Origin: an uncultured Eubacteriales bacterium
Lineage (GTDB): Bacteria; Bacillota; Clostridia; Oscillospirales; Acutalibacteraceae
DNA: 42,050 nucleotides
Assembly: GCA_900315195.1 (NCBI GenBank)
Contig: OMYD01000022.1
Location: 1-42,050, forward strand
Direction: 5' to 3'
Under the pieces are notes generated by a model. It was not told where the DNA came from. It worked only from the letters and a program-made list of their open reading frames with translations, and ran no database searches. The position numbers and the translations under genes are program-made. The number at the start of each line of letters is the position of its first letter. Position 1 is the stretch's first letter. Shown here piece after piece: positions 6,221-14,929 of this stretch.

Positions 6221-7855
6221 TTAAAATTTTGCGGTAAAAATAAGGGTTTTGTCTTTAAATTCAAAGCCGTAAGCTTCCTTGTGCAAATCCAGAATTGATT
6301 TAACGATAGACAGTCCCAGGCCGTTGCCCTTTTGGTGGCGGCTTTTGTCTTTTCTTACATAAGGCTGCCAGATTTCCTTCAAATCGCTTTTCGTAAGCGG
6401 CTCGGACTCATTTGAAACGGAAAATGTCCTGCCGTCAAGTGTGACATTTATTTCCGAATCCGGCAGAGAATACTTCACCGCGTTGTCAATAAGGTTCTGG
6501 AGAGCGGTTTTCAGAAGCTCCCTGTCCGCCTCGATGATGTTATCGCCGCTGTGTGTAAACTCAAGCTTTTTGCCGTTTGGCAGCGCGGTGTAGTTTTGCA
6601 GGATAGACTCAGTCAGCTCAAGCAGATCAAACTGTGATTTATTAAGCTTCATACGGTATGAATCCAGCTTACTGTAGCTTAGCATTCTGTGAACAAGTCC
6701 GTTTACCTCGTCGGTTTGCTCAATGATTTTGTCGATATATTCACCGCGCTCCTCAGCGTCGATATCCTCCTTAATGGTGTACGCGTAGCCGCTTATTACA
6801 AACAGGGGCGTTTTTATATCGTGCGCAAGAGCGTTTGTTAGGTCAAGCCGCTTCTGCTCCTGAATAATCTGAGCCTTTACGGTTAGCCAAATCATAACGC
6901 AGAGAATAACGGCAATCGTAAAAAAGAATCCGAAAATAATAGCGACACCGGCGGCTAAATCCCATTTGCAGTTGTCAAAAAGATTAACCTCCCTGGCGTA
7001 TTGAACGATCCAGACATCGTCATTTTCGGCGTACTGTGATTCATTAAAGCCCAGATAGTCGTAAGCGTAAAAAATATAGTTGAGCCCGCCCGTATGAATC
7101 ATATCTACGTTTGATTTGCGCTGTTCCTTTGTAAGCGTACCGATGATATCCTTGTTATATTCTCCGTTAAGCAAAAAATCCTTGGGAATAACATTGCGGC
7201 GTATGTCGCTGCTATCGTAAACCCCTTCCTCGTCGACGGGAACATGATTAAGCTTATAGACAGCCACGTTGTCGTCGATGACAAACCTTTTGTCTTTTGC
7301 GTCGACCAAAACAATCTTCAGCTCAACAGGCTCCAAAACAATGCCAAACTCAAGCTTTGTACATATAAGCTCATAATAATTTCCGTCGCCGCGCTCAGTA
7401 TTGAGCAATTTTTCAATATCGCCGAACTGCCTGTCACTGAGTGAGTTGCGAAGGGTATTGTAGTTAATCAGAGATACAAAACTTACGTTTTTACCCTCAG
7501 GGGTTTTAATACTGAACGGCACGGCTATGCTATCCGCTGTATCGGCAATCACCTTGTTTGTTTTTCGGTTGGTAAACACAACCTGGCTGTCAAAGCTATT
7601 GCAGCCGTCCTGATTGTAAACAAAGTCCATACGGTCGCTCAGAATACGCGAAAACGCCTCAAAGTCTCCGTTTCCCACTGTCAACAGCTGCTTTGACACG
7701 GACAATTCGGCAAGCTCGTTGTTTTGGACGCTTACCTTTTCAATGCTGAGCCGCACACCGCAAAACACCGATGACACCGTCAGCCACACCGCGAATATAA
7801 TCACAATAATCCGCAAAAACAGCTTATTGCGCTCATGTTTTAACCGTTTTTCCAT
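6221..7855 (-). CDS. Sensor histidine kinase (orphan)
   Basis: 544-residue two-component sensor. TM1 (~12-34) and TM2 (~300-326) enclose an extracytoplasmic sensor region of ~265 residues with no family I recognise. The cytoplasmic part has a HisKA box ALAHDIKTPL (His345) and an HATPase domain with LQNLIDNAVKYS (Asn454) and GNGLGLSIVKS (~510-520). The start is the ATG at 7855 (MEKRLKHERN) with TGAGGT eight bases upstream; the in-frame ATG at 7915 lacks a ribosome binding site and would overlap the MITE. No response regulator is adjacent on either side, which is unusual for this VanS/PhoR-like type. A MITE lies directly upstream. Confidence 0.9.
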   Translation of the reverse strand: MEKRLKHERNKLFLRIIVIIFAVWLTVSSVFCGVRLSIEKVSVQNNELAELSVSKQLLTVGNGDFEAFSRILSDRMDFVYNQDGCNSFDSQVVFTNRKTNKVIADTADSIAVPFSIKTPEGKNVSFVSLINYNTLRNSLSDRQFGDIEKLLNTERGDGNYYELICTKLEFGIVLEPVELKIVLVDAKDKRFVIDDNVAVYKLNHVPVDEEGVYDSSDIRRNVIPKDFLLNGEYNKDIIGTLTKEQRKSNVDMIHTGGLNYIFYAYDYLGFNESQYAENDDVWIVQYAREVNLFDNCKWDLAAGVAIIFGFFFTIAVILCVMIWLTVKAQIIQEQKRLDLTNALAHDIKTPLFVISGYAYTIKEDIDAEERGEYIDKIIEQTDEVNGLVHRMLSYSKLDSYRMKLNKSQFDLLELTESILQNYTALPNGKKLEFTHSGDNIIEADRELLKTALQNLIDNAVKYSLPDSEINVTLDGRTFSVSNESEPLTKSDLKEIWQPYVRKDKSRHQKGNGLGLSIVKSILDLHKEAYGFEFKDKTLIFTAKF

Positions 7856-7901
7856 TTTTAACCTCAATATATTTTTACATTTGATTATTTGTATATTACT
7901 A

Positions 7902-8060
7902 ATACTAATTTCCATTAAAATGCTTTAAAACAGATGTTAGCGGAAAATTTCGCAGAACAAGGCGGAGAACGCGGGAATCCTGACGGATTCCGAGGACGAC
8001 AACGCAGTTATGCGGATTTTAACGCAACAGATGTTAAAGTGTTTTATTGGATATTAGTAT
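7902..8060. mobile_element. 159-bp MITE, copy 1
   Basis: Terminal inverted repeats of 25 bp (7902-7926 and 8036-8060) agree at 21 positions. Beyond them the interior is also an imperfect inverted repeat centred on GAATCC...GGATTC, so the whole element can fold into one long hairpin. A TA dinucleotide at each end fits TA target-site duplication (mariner/IS630-type). Copy 2 at 23003-23161 has exactly the same length and shares blocks such as GAGGACGACAACGCAGTTA. No coding capacity. It sits upstream of the histidine kinase. The rest of the gap (8061-8145) is A+T-rich with no gene. Confidence 0.8.
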
Positions 8061-8145
8061 AGGGTTATTATAGAAAATTTTTTTTAAAATGACAAGTTTT
8101 TTAAAAAACTTAATACTTGTGTTTTAAAGATTATTTACAATAAGA

Positions 8146-8182
8146 TTCCCCTGTGTTTCACAAATTGAACTCACAGGGGATT
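8146..8182 (-). terminator. Hairpin after the OB-fold-like lipoprotein gene
   Basis: TCCCCTGTG (8147-8155) pairs with CACAGGGGA (8172-8180) just beyond the stop of the gene at 8207. There is no clear T-run on the minus strand, so its strength as a terminator is uncertain. Confidence 0.4.
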
Positions 8183-8206
8183 AACTATTATTCTTAGTAT
8201 ATTTAA

Positions 8207-8725
8207 TTACTTAACCATGTCGGCGGGGACCGCAAGATAGCAGCCCAGTCCGTTCTCCTCAAGTGTAACGACGCCTGTGACTGTAATTGTAGCGTCATTT
8301 TCGGGATAAGCGTCAATACTGTCCGCGCCGTCAATTTTGTAGGTGGTACCGATTTTTCTGCTGCCGCCGTCGCTCAGGGAGATTGTGGCCTTAGCGCCGA
8401 AGTTTGAGCGGCTGTTAATGCCCGTAATCTTTACTACCTCGCCCTGGTGCTGATTTGACTGCATTTCGGAAGCGTAGGCTTTAAGGGCGTCGTAATCGCC
8501 GTCCCTGAAAGTTATTGTCGGATTATTGAAGTCAGCCTCGCCGGCGTTGCTTGACTCGTCAGCCTTTGACTCAACGCTGCTCTCAGCCGCGCCGCTTTCA
8601 GACTTGCCGCTTACGGCATTACTGCTGTCGGCATTGCTGCTCGACGAAGATCCGCAGGCCGCGAATACGGACGCCGAAAGCGCCAGAGCCATTGAAACAG
8701 CTATGTTTTTAATAAGTTTTTTCAT
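8207..8725 (-). CDS. Lipoprotein with an OB-fold-like C-terminal domain
   Basis: 172 residues. The signal peptide has lipobox FAAC, followed by a Ser/Asn/Ala-rich spacer and a C-terminal domain (~75-172). That domain has alternating strands typical of OB-fold "nucleic acid binding-like" lipoprotein modules (pattern VVKITGI...ATISLSDG...ITVTGVV...GCYLAVPADMV). Function unknown. The start is the ATG at 8725 (MKKLIKN): AAAGGA lies eight bases before it and inside the alternative upstream ATG at 8740. It stands alone, with hairpins on both sides. Confidence 0.75.
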   Translation of the reverse strand: MKKLIKNIAVSMALALSASVFAACGSSSSSNADSSNAVSGKSESGAAESSVESKADESSNAGEADFNNPTITFRDGDYDALKAYASEMQSNQHQGEVVKITGINSRSNFGAKATISLSDGGSRKIGTTYKIDGADSIDAYPENDATITVTGVVTLEENGLGCYLAVPADMVK

Positions 8726-8762
8726 TATAAATCCTTTCATAAATACCGTTAGGTTTAATAGT

Positions 8763-8797
8763 CAGGGCGCAAACCAAAAAGTCTGCGCCCTGTTTTT
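8763..8797. terminator. Hairpin terminator between glgA and the lipoprotein gene
   Basis: CAGGGCGCA (8763-8771) pairs with TGCGCCCTG (8784-8792) and is followed by TTTTT on the plus strand. On the minus strand it is the first strong structure after glgA, though its T-run is poor there. Confidence 0.55.
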
Positions 8798-8850
8798 GTT
8801 GAATAGAGCAAACCATGCTCAAAAGATAATTTTGCTTTACAAATATCGGA

Positions 8851-10257
8851 TTACGCCCAGTTGAGAGTATCGCTGTAAACGTTGATGTAATCCTGAGCCG
8901 AGCGATCCCAGCTGTTGTCGCTCATCATAGCGCGCCACATAAGCTGGTGCCAGCCCTGGTCGTCCTGAATGCCCCACAGAGCGCGGCGAACAGCGTGCTG
9001 CATGTCGGCTGTGTAGTAGTTCTTGAAGGTAAAGCCGTTTCCGTAGTTGTCGGCTGAATCGAATACAGAGTCCTTGAGACCGCCAACCTCGCGTACTACG
9101 GGGATAGTACCGTAGCGGAGAGCGATCATCTGAGCAAGGCCGCAGGGCTCCTGAGCCGAAGGCATAAGGAAGATATCCGCGCCGGAGTAAATCTTTCTTG
9201 CAAGCTCGGGAACGAAGCCGTGGCAGAAGATAAGTCTGCCCGGATACTTAGCCTGCATGTAGTTGAAGTAATCCTCATATTCCTTGTCGCCTGAGCCGAG
9301 GATAACGAACTGCATGTTTTCGGTGTTCATAAGCTCCTCAAGACCCATGCGCACAAGGTCAAGACCTTTGTGTGATACAAGGCGGGTTACCATTGCAACA
9401 AGCGGAATGCTCCAGTTGACTTCGAGAGTAAGTCTTTCCTGAAGTCTGCGCTTGCATTCGCCCTTACCGCTCATATCTTCCTTGGTGTAGTTGCAGTAAA
9501 TCTGATAGTCGGTAGCGGGGTCATAGCTTGCCAGGTCGATACCGTTCTTAATGCCGCAGAGCTTGTAGTGACGGAGGTTCAGCTCGTCGTGCAGACCCCA
9601 GCTGTACCACGGATCCTTGATCTCGGCAGCGTAGCTGGGAGATACGGTGGAAACGCGGGTAGAGGTCTCGATAGCGCCCTTCATCATGTTGAGTTTGCCG
9701 TTCATCTCAAGGATGTTGCACTCGCTTGCGGGAATACCTACGCACTCGGTGTTTACTTCCCAGCCGTACTCGCCCTGATACTGGATGTTATGGATGGTGA
9801 ACAGGCTCTTGATGTTGTAATACCAGGGTCTGTGTGAGTAGAACAGATAGTAGTAAACGGGAACAAGAGCTGTCTGCCAGTCGTTTGCGTGGATGATATC
9901 GGGATGGAAGTCGATGTAAGGCAGCATTTCAAGAATGGCGCGAGAGAAGAACGCAAAACGCTCAGCGTCGTCATAGTGACCGTAAAGTGTGCCGCGCTTG
10001 AAGTAGTAGGTGCAGTCGTTCCAGCGAGCCCAGAACAGTCCGCAGTACTGGTGTCTCCACGCTACGGGTACGGTGAAGTTTGTGATAAAGTTAAGCTGAT
10101 TTCTGAGGTCCTGCGGAATGGTGCCGTAAAGCGGCACAACAATACGGCAGTCCTGACCCTTTCTGCAAAGGGTATGCGGAAGGCTGCCCGCAACATCGGC
10201 AAGTCCGCCGCTGCCGCAGAAAGGATTGGCCTCAGAAGCACAATACAATATTCTCAT
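8851..10257 (-). CDS. glgA: Glycogen synthase (ADP-glucose, GT5)
   Basis: Transfers glucose from ADP-glucose to the non-reducing end of glycogen. 468 residues, normal for bacterial GlgA. The N-terminal GT5 domain starts MRILYCASEANPF. The usual KxGGL motif reads GSGGLADVAGSLP (residues 15-27), so the lysine is replaced. ITIHNIQYQGEY-type motifs, LVAMVTRLVSHKGLDL and the C-terminal EPCGLAQMIALRYG are intact. It is the last gene of glgB-glgC-glgD-glgA, 62 bases after glgD, with the start ATG behind TAGGAGG-like sequence. No glgP follows. Confidence 0.95.
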   Translation of the reverse strand: MRILYCASEANPFCGSGGLADVAGSLPHTLCRKGQDCRIVVPLYGTIPQDLRNQLNFITNFTVPVAWRHQYCGLFWARWNDCTYYFKRGTLYGHYDDAERFAFFSRAILEMLPYIDFHPDIIHANDWQTALVPVYYYLFYSHRPWYYNIKSLFTIHNIQYQGEYGWEVNTECVGIPASECNILEMNGKLNMMKGAIETSTRVSTVSPSYAAEIKDPWYSWGLHDELNLRHYKLCGIKNGIDLASYDPATDYQIYCNYTKEDMSGKGECKRRLQERLTLEVNWSIPLVAMVTRLVSHKGLDLVRMGLEELMNTENMQFVILGSGDKEYEDYFNYMQAKYPGRLIFCHGFVPELARKIYSGADIFLMPSAQEPCGLAQMIALRYGTIPVVREVGGLKDSVFDSADNYGNGFTFKNYYTADMQHAVRRALWGIQDDQGWHQLMWRAMMSDNSWDRSAQDYINVYSDTLNWA

Positions 10258-10319
10258 TGGTGTTTCCTCCTATAAAGATGAATTTGATTTATCTGTTGAC
10301 AGAGCGCAAGACCGCTTTA

Positions 10320-11429
10320 TCAGACTATTGACTTCTTCGCTATATAAATAGGATAGGACTCAAAGCCCATAAGCGAACGCTCGTCCTTGATTGTAACGTC
10401 CTTGTCGATGATAACATAGTTGAGGTTGGTGTTTTTGCCGATTTTTGTATCCTGCATAACAATACAGTTAGAAAGCTTTGCGCCCTCGCCTACATAAACG
10501 CCCTTCGAGATAACGCAGTTCTCGACCTCGCCGTCGATAACACAGCCCTGAGCGATAATGGAGTTCTTGACCTTGCTCTGCAGGCCGTACTTTGAGGGAG
10601 CGTCGTCGCGTACCTTTGTATAGATAGGACGCTTGGGATTAAACAGCTCGTCGCGCACTTCCTTCTTCATCAGGTCCATGTTGAAGTTGAAGTAGTCGTT
10701 GATAGAGCTGATAGCCGCCGTGTAGCCCTTATTTTCAAAGGCGTAAACGTTCATTCTGCCTACGGCGTCCTGAACAAGGCGCTTGATATCGAGCTGGTTA
10801 AGGCTTAACGCCTTGCGGATCTCCTCCATGAGGATCTCCTTTTTGATGAGAACCGAGCCGAATACCTGGTTAACGACCTCCTCTGTAGCGCTGGGCTTAA
10901 CGAATACCTGCTCTACCTTGCCGTCAGCGGCAACGTCAACGGTGATCGGGCGGTCATAGCCGCCGGGAACAACATGGTTCTTGTAAACAAGAGTGATGTC
11001 GGCATTCTTCTTTGAATGGAAGTCAAACAGCTCGGTGTAGTCAAAGTTGCATACAACGTTGCCCGGAGAGATCATAACATATTCCTCGCGGCAGTTTTCA
11101 AGATAGCCGTGCATGTTATAGATCGTCTCAACATAGCTGCCGAACGACTTTCCGCCGTAAGGAGTCAGCAGAGTAAGGCTGCTTCTTCTTTTTGAAAGAT
11201 CATAGGCGCTGCCCGAGCCGACGTGGTCGGTGAGCGAAAGAAAGTTGCTCTTTGCTATGATGCCTACGTTGTTGATACCCGCGTTTGACATGTTTGAAAG
11301 CACAAAGTCAATTACTCTGTACTTGCCGCCGATGGGGATACTCGCCGTTGTGCGGGAAGCGGCAAGCTCGGGAATTTTATCGTCGAGAGTACCCGCGAAA
11401 ATAAAGCCTAATACGTCGTTACTTCTCAT
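10320..11429 (-). CDS. glgD: GlgD, regulatory-type subunit of ADP-glucose pyrophosphorylase
   Basis: 369 residues, homologous to GlgC but with a degenerate catalytic N-terminus: the GGxGxRL pyrophosphorylase loop is replaced by [14 protein letters not shown]. The fold markers [16 protein letters not shown] and a C-terminal left-handed beta-helix ([20 protein letters not shown]) remain. In Firmicutes GlgD pairs with GlgC and tunes its activity. Its ATG overlaps the glgC stop (ATGA), which indicates translational coupling and a fixed ratio. Confidence 0.94.
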   Translation of the reverse strand: MRSNDVLGFIFAGTLDDKIPELAASRTTASIPIGGKYRVIDFVLSNMSNAGINNVGIIAKSNFLSLTDHVGSGSAYDLSKRRSSLTLLTPYGGKSFGSYVETIYNMHGYLENCREEYVMISPGNVVCNFDYTELFDFHSKKNADITLVYKNHVVPGGYDRPITVDVAADGKVEQVFVKPSATEEVVNQVFGSVLIKKEILMEEIRKALSLNQLDIKRLVQDAVGRMNVYAFENKGYTAAISSINDYFNFNMDLMKKEVRDELFNPKRPIYTKVRDDAPSKYGLQSKVKNSIIAQGCVIDGEVENCVISKGVYVGEGAKLSNCIVMQDTKIGKNTNLNYVIIDKDVTIKDERSLMGFESYPIYIAKKSIV

Positions 11430-12637
11430 TTAGCCTCTACCTCCGTTTCACTGTCAATCATTTCTTTTGCCTTGATTACCGCGCCGTCGGCAATTTTGGT
11501 GTTCTCGCCTATTACGGCAATACCCCAGTTGTCGCGGTCCTCAACTTCCTCGGGACGCTGGCCGACCTTGGCGTTTTTGCCGATAACGGTGTTCTCGGCC
11601 ACAATTGCGAACTGAACGGTCGCGCCGTCCTCAATTACCGCGCCGGGCATGATGATAGAGGAGTTGATTGTAGCTCCTTTGCCGACGGTAACGCCCGAGA
11701 ACAGGATTGAGAATTCCAGATTGCCGTCAACCTCGCAGCCGTCCGCAACAAGAGAGTTCTGGATATTGGCTTCGGGTGAAACATAATGAGGCGGCATCAT
11801 GGGATTGCGCGAATAGATGTCTTTTAAGTCAAGGGTAACCTTGGGATCGAGCAGATCCATGTTAGCCTCCCACAGGCTGTCGATGGTTCCGACGTCCTTC
11901 CAGTAGCCCTCAAAGGGATACGCGAACATTCTCTCGCCGGCGTTGAGCATGGCGGGCAGAACGTCCTTGCCGAAGTCGTGGCTTGAGCCTTCAAGCGCGT
12001 CGTCGTCGGTAAGGTACTTTTTCAGCTCTTTCCAGCTGAAGATGTAGATACCCATAGAAGCGTTTGTGCTCTTGGGATGCTCGGGCTTTTCGTCGAACTC
12101 ATAGATTTCGCCGTCCTCATAGGTGTTGAGGATACCGAAGCGCGATGCCTCGGACAGCGGAACGTCGATTACGGCGATTGTGCAGGCGGCGTTTTTCTCC
12201 TTATGGTACTCAAGCATCTTGTTGTAGTCCATCTTGTAGATGTGGTCGCCCGAGAGAATTACGACATAATCGGGGTCGTAACGCTCGATATAGTTGATAT
12301 TCTGGAAAATCGCGTTAGCGGTACCCGAATACCAGTCGGCGCCTTTAATAGCCTGATAAGGGCTCAGACAGTTTACGCCCGAATGCATACCGTCCAAATC
12401 CCACGGCTGGCCGTTTCCGATATACTCGTTGAGGATGAGCGGCTGGTACTGGGTAAGAATTCCCACAGCCTCGATACCGGAATTTACACAGTTTGACAGC
12501 GGGAAGTCAATAATGCGGTACTTGCCGCCGAACGGTACGGCAGGCTTGGCAAGCTTTTTTGTCAGCACGCCCAGTCTGGAGCCTTGTCCGCCCGCAAGCA
12601 GCATCGCAACTACTTCCTGTTTTGGGAACATTTGCAT
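11426..12637 (-). CDS. glgC: Glucose-1-phosphate adenylyltransferase (ADP-glucose pyrophosphorylase)
   Basis: Makes ADP-glucose from glucose-1-phosphate and ATP, the committed step of glycogen synthesis. 403 residues. The nucleotide loop [19 protein letters not shown] is intact. [14 protein letters not shown] and the catalytic region with [10 protein letters not shown] follow, then a C-terminal beta-helix. Among three closely spaced Met codons, the ATG at 12637 is chosen because GGAGG lies eight bases upstream. It lies between glgB and glgD in the operon. Confidence 0.96.
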   Translation of the reverse strand: MQMFPKQEVVAMLLAGGQGSRLGVLTKKLAKPAVPFGGKYRIIDFPLSNCVNSGIEAVGILTQYQPLILNEYIGNGQPWDLDGMHSGVNCLSPYQAIKGADWYSGTANAIFQNINYIERYDPDYVVILSGDHIYKMDYNKMLEYHKEKNAACTIAVIDVPLSEASRFGILNTYEDGEIYEFDEKPEHPKSTNASMGIYIFSWKELKKYLTDDDALEGSSHDFGKDVLPAMLNAGERMFAYPFEGYWKDVGTIDSLWEANMDLLDPKVTLDLKDIYSRNPMMPPHYVSPEANIQNSLVADGCEVDGNLEFSILFSGVTVGKGATINSSIIMPGAVIEDGATVQFAIVAENTVIGKNAKVGQRPEEVEDRDNWGIAVIGENTKIADGAVIKAKEMIDSETEVEAK

Positions 12638-12703
12638 GTAAAAACCTCCGTTTTCTTATATAGATTAAATTGTTTCCAATTATTTGGCTTGTTTTAGGCG
12701 GGC

Positions 12704-14602
12704 TCAGTCGTTTTTGCCCACACATTTAAGATAAATAACACCCATCGGCGGCAGCGTCAGCGCCAAGCCTTGGTTGCAGCCGTGAATCTTCCTCGGAACA
12801 GGACGGATTTCGCTTCCGTTAAGAATTCCCGAGCCTCCGAATTCAACTCTGTCAGAGCTGAAAACCTCGGCGTAAACGGCGTTTTTCGACACGCCGATAA
12901 CATATTTTTCATGCAGAATCGGGCGGAAATTGCACACCGCGATGATTTCGTTGTCATCCTCATCGGTGCGCTTGAAGGCGATAACCGAATTGGTGTAGTC
13001 GTCGTGATGAATCCAGTCGAAGCCCTTCCAGCTCGCGTCGCGCTCAAAGAACGGACGGTTCTCCAGATAAAACTTGTTGAGCTCGCGGAAAAAGTGCTGA
13101 AGCTGGCGGTTCTTCTCGTTTTCGGTAATAGTCCAGCAAACGGGAACACTGTACTCCCAGTTTATAACCTGACCCGTTTCGGCGCCCATAAACACCAGCT
13201 TTTTGCCGGGATGGGCATACATATATGTAATAAACGCGCGGTATTCCGCGAACCTGTCGCGGTTTGAGGACTCAAGCCCTTTGACAAGCATTCCCTTGTC
13301 CCTTGAAACCTCATCGTGCGAAAGCGGCAGAAGGAAGTGCTCGGAAAACGCGTAGAAGAAGCTGTAGGTAAGATTGTCGTGGTTAAACGGCCTCCACTGC
13401 GGGTCGAGCGTCATGTAGTTTATCATGTCGTTCATCCAGCCGCCGTTCCACTTGTAGTCAAAGCCCATGCCGCCTTCTTCGATTTTATGTGTAATCTTAG
13501 ACCACGATGTCTTTTCCTCGGCAAACATAAGCGCTCCGGGATGATACATATGCACGGCCGTGTTAAGGCGCTTTACAAACTCAATCGCCTCAAGGTTTTC
13601 CTTGCCGCCGAATTTGTTGGGCTCCCATTCGCCCGCCGTTTTTCCGTAGTCGAGATAAAGCATCGACGACAGCGAGCCTACGCGCAGGCCGTCAAGATGA
13701 TAGTTGTCGAGCCAGAAATTGGCGCAGGACACCAGAAAGCTCAGCACTTCGGGCTTCGCGAAATTGAACAGGCAGGTATCCCACGACGGGCGCTCGCCCA
13801 GCTTGGGATCCTCGTTCTCAAAAAGCGCGGTGCCGTCAAATTTGGCAAGCGCGAAATCATCCTTAGGGAAGTTTGACGGAACCCAGTCAAGAATTACGCC
13901 GATGCCCGCCTGATGAAGCCTGTCGACAAGATACATAAAGTCCTTAGGCTCGCCGAAGCGTGAGGTCGGCGCGAAGTAGCCCGTAGTCTGATAGCCCCAG
14001 CTTCCGTCAAAGGGAAATTCCATCATCGGCATAAGCTGAACGTGGGTGTAGTGCATATCCTTGACATATTCTGTCAGCTCATCGGCGTAACGGCGGTAGG
14101 AATAAAAGCTTCCGTCCCCGTTTTGCTTCCATGAGCCGAGGTGTACCTCGTACAGATTCATAGGCTCCTTGAGCGAATCCCTGCCGCGGCGGCTTTCCAT
14201 CCACGCGTCGTCGCCCCATTCATAGCCGCTTAAATTGTAAATTCTGGACGCGCGCTTGGGCTGAACCTGAGCGAAAAACGCAAACGGATCTGCCTTTAAA
14301 AGGATCTCGTCTGAGGCGGTACGGATGCTGAACTGATAGCTCTGCCCCTCCTCGGCGCCCTCGGCAAACCGCTCCCACGCGATGTTGTCGCACCTTTGCA
14401 TTTCGCCTTCGTCCCTGTTCCAGCCGTTGAAATCGCCCACAACCGAAACACCCGCGGCATTCGGAGCCCATACGCGGAACAGCACGCCCGACTTACCGTC
14501 ACGCTCCTCAAAATGCGCGCCGAAGTAGTTGTAAGCGCGCACGCTGTCGCCCTCACAGAACATTGTTATTTCGCTGCGTTCGTCGTTAAAGCTGTAGTTC
14601 AT
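12704..14602 (-). CDS. glgB: Glycogen branching enzyme homologue (GH13/CBM48) lacking the catalytic nucleophile
   Basis: 632 residues: CBM48-type N-terminal domain (~25-115, FRVWAPNAAGVSVVGDFNGW), GH13 barrel (~145-530) and beta C-terminal domain. Colinear with E. coli GlgB (PFDGSWGYQ, DWVP, NLEAIEF, LPLSHDEV, FMGAE). The nucleophile Asp of region II (E. coli ALRVDAVASM) is Gly309 here (DGLRVGSLSSM; codon GGC at 13676-13678). The region I His is Asn244 (DWVPSNF), and NEFAQ reads AETGQ. The acid/base AEE (361-363) and HD (429-430) remain. As written it should not branch glucan; it may be a binding or scaffold paralogue. First gene of the glg operon. AGGAG precedes the ATG at 14602. Confidence 0.88.
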   Translation of the reverse strand: MNYSFNDERSEITMFCEGDSVRAYNYFGAHFEERDGKSGVLFRVWAPNAAGVSVVGDFNGWNRDEGEMQRCDNIAWERFAEGAEEGQSYQFSIRTASDEILLKADPFAFFAQVQPKRASRIYNLSGYEWGDDAWMESRRGRDSLKEPMNLYEVHLGSWKQNGDGSFYSYRRYADELTEYVKDMHYTHVQLMPMMEFPFDGSWGYQTTGYFAPTSRFGEPKDFMYLVDRLHQAGIGVILDWVPSNFPKDDFALAKFDGTALFENEDPKLGERPSWDTCLFNFAKPEVLSFLVSCANFWLDNYHLDGLRVGSLSSMLYLDYGKTAGEWEPNKFGGKENLEAIEFVKRLNTAVHMYHPGALMFAEEKTSWSKITHKIEEGGMGFDYKWNGGWMNDMINYMTLDPQWRPFNHDNLTYSFFYAFSEHFLLPLSHDEVSRDKGMLVKGLESSNRDRFAEYRAFITYMYAHPGKKLVFMGAETGQVINWEYSVPVCWTITENEKNRQLQHFFRELNKFYLENRPFFERDASWKGFDWIHHDDYTNSVIAFKRTDEDDNEIIAVCNFRPILHEKYVIGVSKNAVYAEVFSSDRVEFGGSGILNGSEIRPVPRKIHGCNQGLALTLPPMGVIYLKCVGKND

Positions 14603-14672
14603 ATTAGCTGCTCCTATTGGCTCTTATAAGTAAATAGTCATAGTTATCCCAGATTATATCTTTCTAATATAT

Positions 14673-14701
14673 ATAATACCAAAAAATTCTGTGAATTTCA
14701 A
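14673..14701 (-). promoter_or_regulatory. Promoter of the glgBCDA operon
   Basis: Minus strand TTGAAA (14696-14701), 17-bp spacer, TATTAT (14673-14678), about 70 bases before glgB. The rest of 14702-14775 is A+T-rich without features. Confidence 0.65.
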
Positions 14702-14775
14702 GCAAATTGAAAAATTTACAAACGAAATTTTAGTGTAATTTTTATAATATGTTAACAAAAATATCATTCAAAGCG

Positions 14776-14810
14776 CAAAAAAAGAGCGCGCCTCCGAAGA
14801 AGCACGCTCT
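14776..14810 (-). terminator. Intrinsic terminator of gap
   Basis: On the minus strand AGAGCGTGC pairs with GCGCGCTCT (one G-U) around a ten-base loop, followed by seven T. It lies about 120 bases after the gap stop; nothing else is recognisable in 14811-14929. Confidence 0.85.
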
Positions 14811-14929
14811 GAAATGTTAAGTATTAAATCGGAAAACTATTTGTTTCCGCGCTTTAGGACGCGCCGTTACGCAAACATTACCTAAAGAAGTTGCCTGCCA
14901 AAGGCGCGCCGGATACAGCGTCACGTTGA

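Noticed and set aside
13316-13876. 186-codon plus-strand open frame inside glgB
   Set aside because: It lies antisense to a clear, well-conserved glgB with biased codons; no ribosome binding site and no recognisable motifs. Similar long antisense frames in spoIIE, metK and rny were dropped for the same reason.
14811-14929. tRNA or regulatory RNA between gap and its terminator
   Set aside because: No cloverleaf or conserved tRNA arm; GGCGCGCC-type words only.
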